DNA from: UBA961 sp049426725
GTDB lineage: Bacteria; Bacteroidota; Ignavibacteria; Kapaibacteriales; UBA961
Direction: 5' to 3'
Assembly (NCBI GenBank): GCA_049426725.1
Contig: JBMSYN010000006.1
Span: 55,794 to 119,793 of the forward strand
Length of the DNA stretch: 64,000 nucleotides
Below the pieces are notes generated by a model. That model saw nothing but the letters and a program-made list of their open reading frames with translations, searched no databases and had not been told where the DNA came from. Every line of letters starts with the position of its first letter. The stretch's first letter is position 1. Both the position numbers and the translations under genes were made by a program. This document shows, one piece after another, positions 61,960 through 64,000 of the stretch.

Positions 61960-62946
61960 TTAAAATTTAACATATTCAGAGTCAGATAAGTAAAAAAAAC
62001 TATTTTCATCTAGTTCGATTGATGGGGGGTTGTAATGCTCCTTGTATTGAAAGTAATTGTCACTTAACTCATATTGTTTGTGTTCGGATAACATGTATGA
62101 TGACGAAGGTGGATAGAATACTAATTTATACAGTGTGAGAGATGTTCCCCAAATATTATGCCTAAAGTTATAGATCAGCTTTGAATTAGGATTTACATTC
62201 AGCGGATTTTCCTGAGATTCAATAACTCTAAAGTAAGTACCCAGAATAGAAATATATGTATCCCATCCCCCACCTCTATCATGAGAGCTGTAAATCTGAA
62301 AATCTCTAATTCCATCTAAATTGATATCCGTGTAAATGATTCTATATTTGTCATTAAAAATCCCATAATTCAAAAATTTAAATACCTTCTGTTGTTCAAA
62401 TCTTATTAATTCTTGTTTTTTATTATGTGATTTTGGAACTCTGATTTGATCATTTATTCCAAAATCGATTAATGTTGAAAGGTTCGGCATAAAAGCTGAT
62501 TGGTCCCAAATTCTTTCACTTATAAATGTAATCTTGCCATTTTCTTTATTAAACACAAGTACTCGGGTCCCATCAAATTCATATCCTTCATATTTATTCT
62601 CTTCATTACTATTTTTAATTGAATCTTTAGGTAATGGTATTCTATATGCCAATATCCTATAAGATTCAGCAATCAAAGAATCATGCACGGAAAACACTTC
62701 TGAATTATGAAAATATTGAGATTGAATATTAATCAGTTGTGAAGAAATGTCGCTATCATGAAATTGATACAGATACAAAAGTGATGGAAAAACATATTGT
62801 TTATAATTATATTTCTCATACCTATCTTGATGTAATTTGAGAATTGTAGAAATAGGCCGGGTATATTCTTTTGATCGATTTGAATCTGAACATGAATAAA
62901 ACGAACATGTAAACATAGATCCCAATATCAATAAGAAAAATCTCAT
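61960..62946 (-). CDS. Exported protein of unknown function
   Basis: 328 residues beginning MRFFLLILGSMFTCSFYSCSDS, a lipoprotein-like signal though the lipobox is weak. I start at 62946, since the longer frame lies inside the neighbouring gene. A calcium-loop-like DINLDGIRDFQIYS stands near residue 225. Otherwise no family is recognised. It follows the next gene by 13 bases on the same strand. Confidence 0.65.
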   Translation of the reverse strand: MRFFLLILGSMFTCSFYSCSDSNRSKEYTRPISTILKLHQDRYEKYNYKQYVFPSLLYLYQFHDSDISSQLINIQSQYFHNSEVFSVHDSLIAESYRILAYRIPLPKDSIKNSNEENKYEGYEFDGTRVLVFNKENGKITFISERIWDQSAFMPNLSTLIDFGINDQIRVPKSHNKKQELIRFEQQKVFKFLNYGIFNDKYRIIYTDINLDGIRDFQIYSSHDRGGGWDTYISILGTYFRVIESQENPLNVNPNSKLIYNFRHNIWGTSLTLYKLVFYPPSSSYMLSEHKQYELSDNYFQYKEHYNPPSIELDENSFFYLSDSEYVKF

Positions 62947-62959
62947 AGGGTACATTTGA

Positions 62960-63949
62960 TTAATGAATATTTGTCGACCCAAGTTCTGTTCCTCCCCATT
63001 CAATAACCGTATATCCTTCTCTCTGTAATGTAGGTAAATCTTGCTCTTTAATAGGAGTAGTAGGTATTTCATGGCTATATTCCATGAATACTCTGATGAG
63101 TGTTTCAGGTTTTGGGGTGATTTGTAATAATGAAGTATTGCGGATATTGTCATTTATGAGAAAGTGAATGAAACTTCGATCTTTTATCATCATTCTTGGC
63201 GCCCAAAACGTTATGAAGTCATTCGATTCTATAGCATTCAATCCAAGCTTTTTAAGTGTTTTTTCTAAAAATGGGATAATATCACGTGACTTTACGATAA
63301 AACCTTCTGTTCTTTGAATTTTATTGAATGATGCATGTGCTATCCCTTCCCAAAATAGATATCTATGAATTGTGGAGTCTATAAGATTAAGTAAAGTCCC
63401 ATCTGGTTTTGCGAGCACTCTCCACCCATTTCCATACTCAGGATATGTAAATGTGATTTCACCAAGATATTCATGATTAATTTTTGTAAACTGATCTGAG
63501 ATTGGGTAAATATATATAACGGGTTTTTTATTAATGATTGGTTTAGCATCAATATACCAATTGACATTGCTTTCACAATATGAAATATTAAACATGCATT
63601 TGGTATTATTTCTATAGGGTATATTAACTTTTGTAGTGCAAGGAACAGGACCATTTGGTATTACTTTATTCGTGGTAATTACCATGATATGACTGTATTG
63701 CATCAATTGTTGTTCATTGAGAGAAACTGAAAACTTTGGTTTTTCTCTTGTTTGTTTAAAAAGGGTTGGGTATTGTCCAGACTCATCAAAAAGAAAGACA
63801 TCATATTTATCCGTATATGCAACTGTATCTGTTCCATTAATTGAGTGAACTACCATTCCAAGCACTTTATGAACTGATTTCTGGGTTTGCCCTAATGTTC
63901 GAAATGTTGAAGTTAAGAACAGAGCTATCAACAATAGTTTAAGCATCAT
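62960..63949 (-). CDS. Exported protein of the KPVIYIYP/YLFWEG type, unknown function
   Basis: 330 residues with a signal peptide (near TLGQ). I start at 63949 (AGGA seven bases before the ATG). The conserved-looking core is KPVIYIYPISDQ, ITFTYPEYGNGWRVLAKPDGTL (blocks TYPEYGNGW, PDGTLLNL) and HRYLFWEGIAH, followed by GFIVKSRDIIPFLEKTLKKLGLN. This recalls a widespread bacterial family of secreted proteins that I know only by its motifs. The window ends 51 bases upstream, so its promoter may be outside. Confidence 0.7.
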   Translation of the reverse strand: MMLKLLLIALFLTSTFRTLGQTQKSVHKVLGMVVHSINGTDTVAYTDKYDVFLFDESGQYPTLFKQTREKPKFSVSLNEQQLMQYSHIMVITTNKVIPNGPVPCTTKVNIPYRNNTKCMFNISYCESNVNWYIDAKPIINKKPVIYIYPISDQFTKINHEYLGEITFTYPEYGNGWRVLAKPDGTLLNLIDSTIHRYLFWEGIAHASFNKIQRTEGFIVKSRDIIPFLEKTLKKLGLNAIESNDFITFWAPRMMIKDRSFIHFLINDNIRNTSLLQITPKPETLIRVFMEYSHEIPTTPIKEQDLPTLQREGYTVIEWGGTELGSTNIH

Positions 63950-64000
63950 AAGTAAGTCCTTGAAAGGGAATGTATGTAATTGCAAATATACTCAAGCAAT

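Noticed and set aside
1..64000. CRISPR arrays, insertion sequences, prophage, integrase or restriction genes
   Set aside because: No spaced repeats, transposase motifs, terminal inverted repeats or phage genes were seen on either strand.

Overview
The window looks like a chromosome segment of a Gram-negative bacterium of the Fibrobacterota-Chlorobiota-Bacteroidota (FCB) group, probably a deep lineage such as Ignavibacteriota, Kapaibacteriota/Chlorobi or early Bacteroidota. The supporting signs are a type IX secretion sorting domain on a 1,572-residue surface protein, a TonB-dependent receptor, lipoproteins, outer-membrane proteins, an OmpA/PD40 protein, a cytochrome-b558-type SdhCAB, weak or absent Shine-Dalgarno sequences, and promoters of the Bacteroidota form TTTG-N19/20-TAnnTTTG. 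The DNA is AT-rich, densely coded and free of insertion sequences, CRISPR arrays, rRNA or phage genes. Almost everything is chromosomal housekeeping or envelope biology. The assignment is inference from gene content, without any database search.

Layout. 1-6.7 kb: tail of a PgpH-like HD phosphodiesterase, a large VWA/choice-of-anchor/T9SS protein and an LD-carboxypeptidase. 7-15.3 kb: rightward genes for an exported class V aminotransferase, TerC, a thioredoxin-like protein, a secreted regulatory-domain protein, a secreted TldD-like peptidase, CcmF and a chalcone-isomerase-like protein. 15.3-23.4 kb, leftward: sdhCAB with its own promoter, and fbaB-ABC exporter-GT2-methyltransferase. 23.5-26.4 kb: gyrA between two different tRNA-Ser genes. 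26.4-29 kb: tandem lipoprotein-type LCP (LytR-CpsA-Psr) genes. 29-35.2 kb: a barrel-like outer-membrane protein, a purple-acid-phosphatase-like enzyme, a TonB receptor and an NRAMP-family transporter. 35.3-41.1 kb: a coupled APC permease/PQQ-propeller lipoprotein/esterase set, then unknown exported proteins and a YCII protein. 41.1-47.8 kb, leftward: murD-M24 peptidase-GT9-M28 peptidase, plus an M20 peptidase. 48-57 kb: TetR-controlled TolC/adaptor/RND efflux operon, a 58-codon membrane microprotein and an OmpA/PD40 protein. 57-60.3 kb: tgt-yajC-ribBA and greA. 60.4-62 kb: ECF sigma, anti-sigma and a Spy-like periplasmic protein. 62-64 kb: two unknown exported proteins.

No wholly new multi-gene system stands out. 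The most interesting signals are regulatory. greA has a consensus promoter followed by a strong intrinsic terminator inside its own leader, which resembles the GraL arrangement of E. coli. Two other genes (the sigma factor and the phosphatase) also start within about 25 bases of a terminator. Other points worth a look are the paired LCP lipoproteins, a Tgt that lacks all four zinc ligands, a 21-bp palindrome on the sdhCAB -33 box, an exporter with a degenerate Walker B, and an outer-membrane OmpA protein that opens with five 45-residue repeats.
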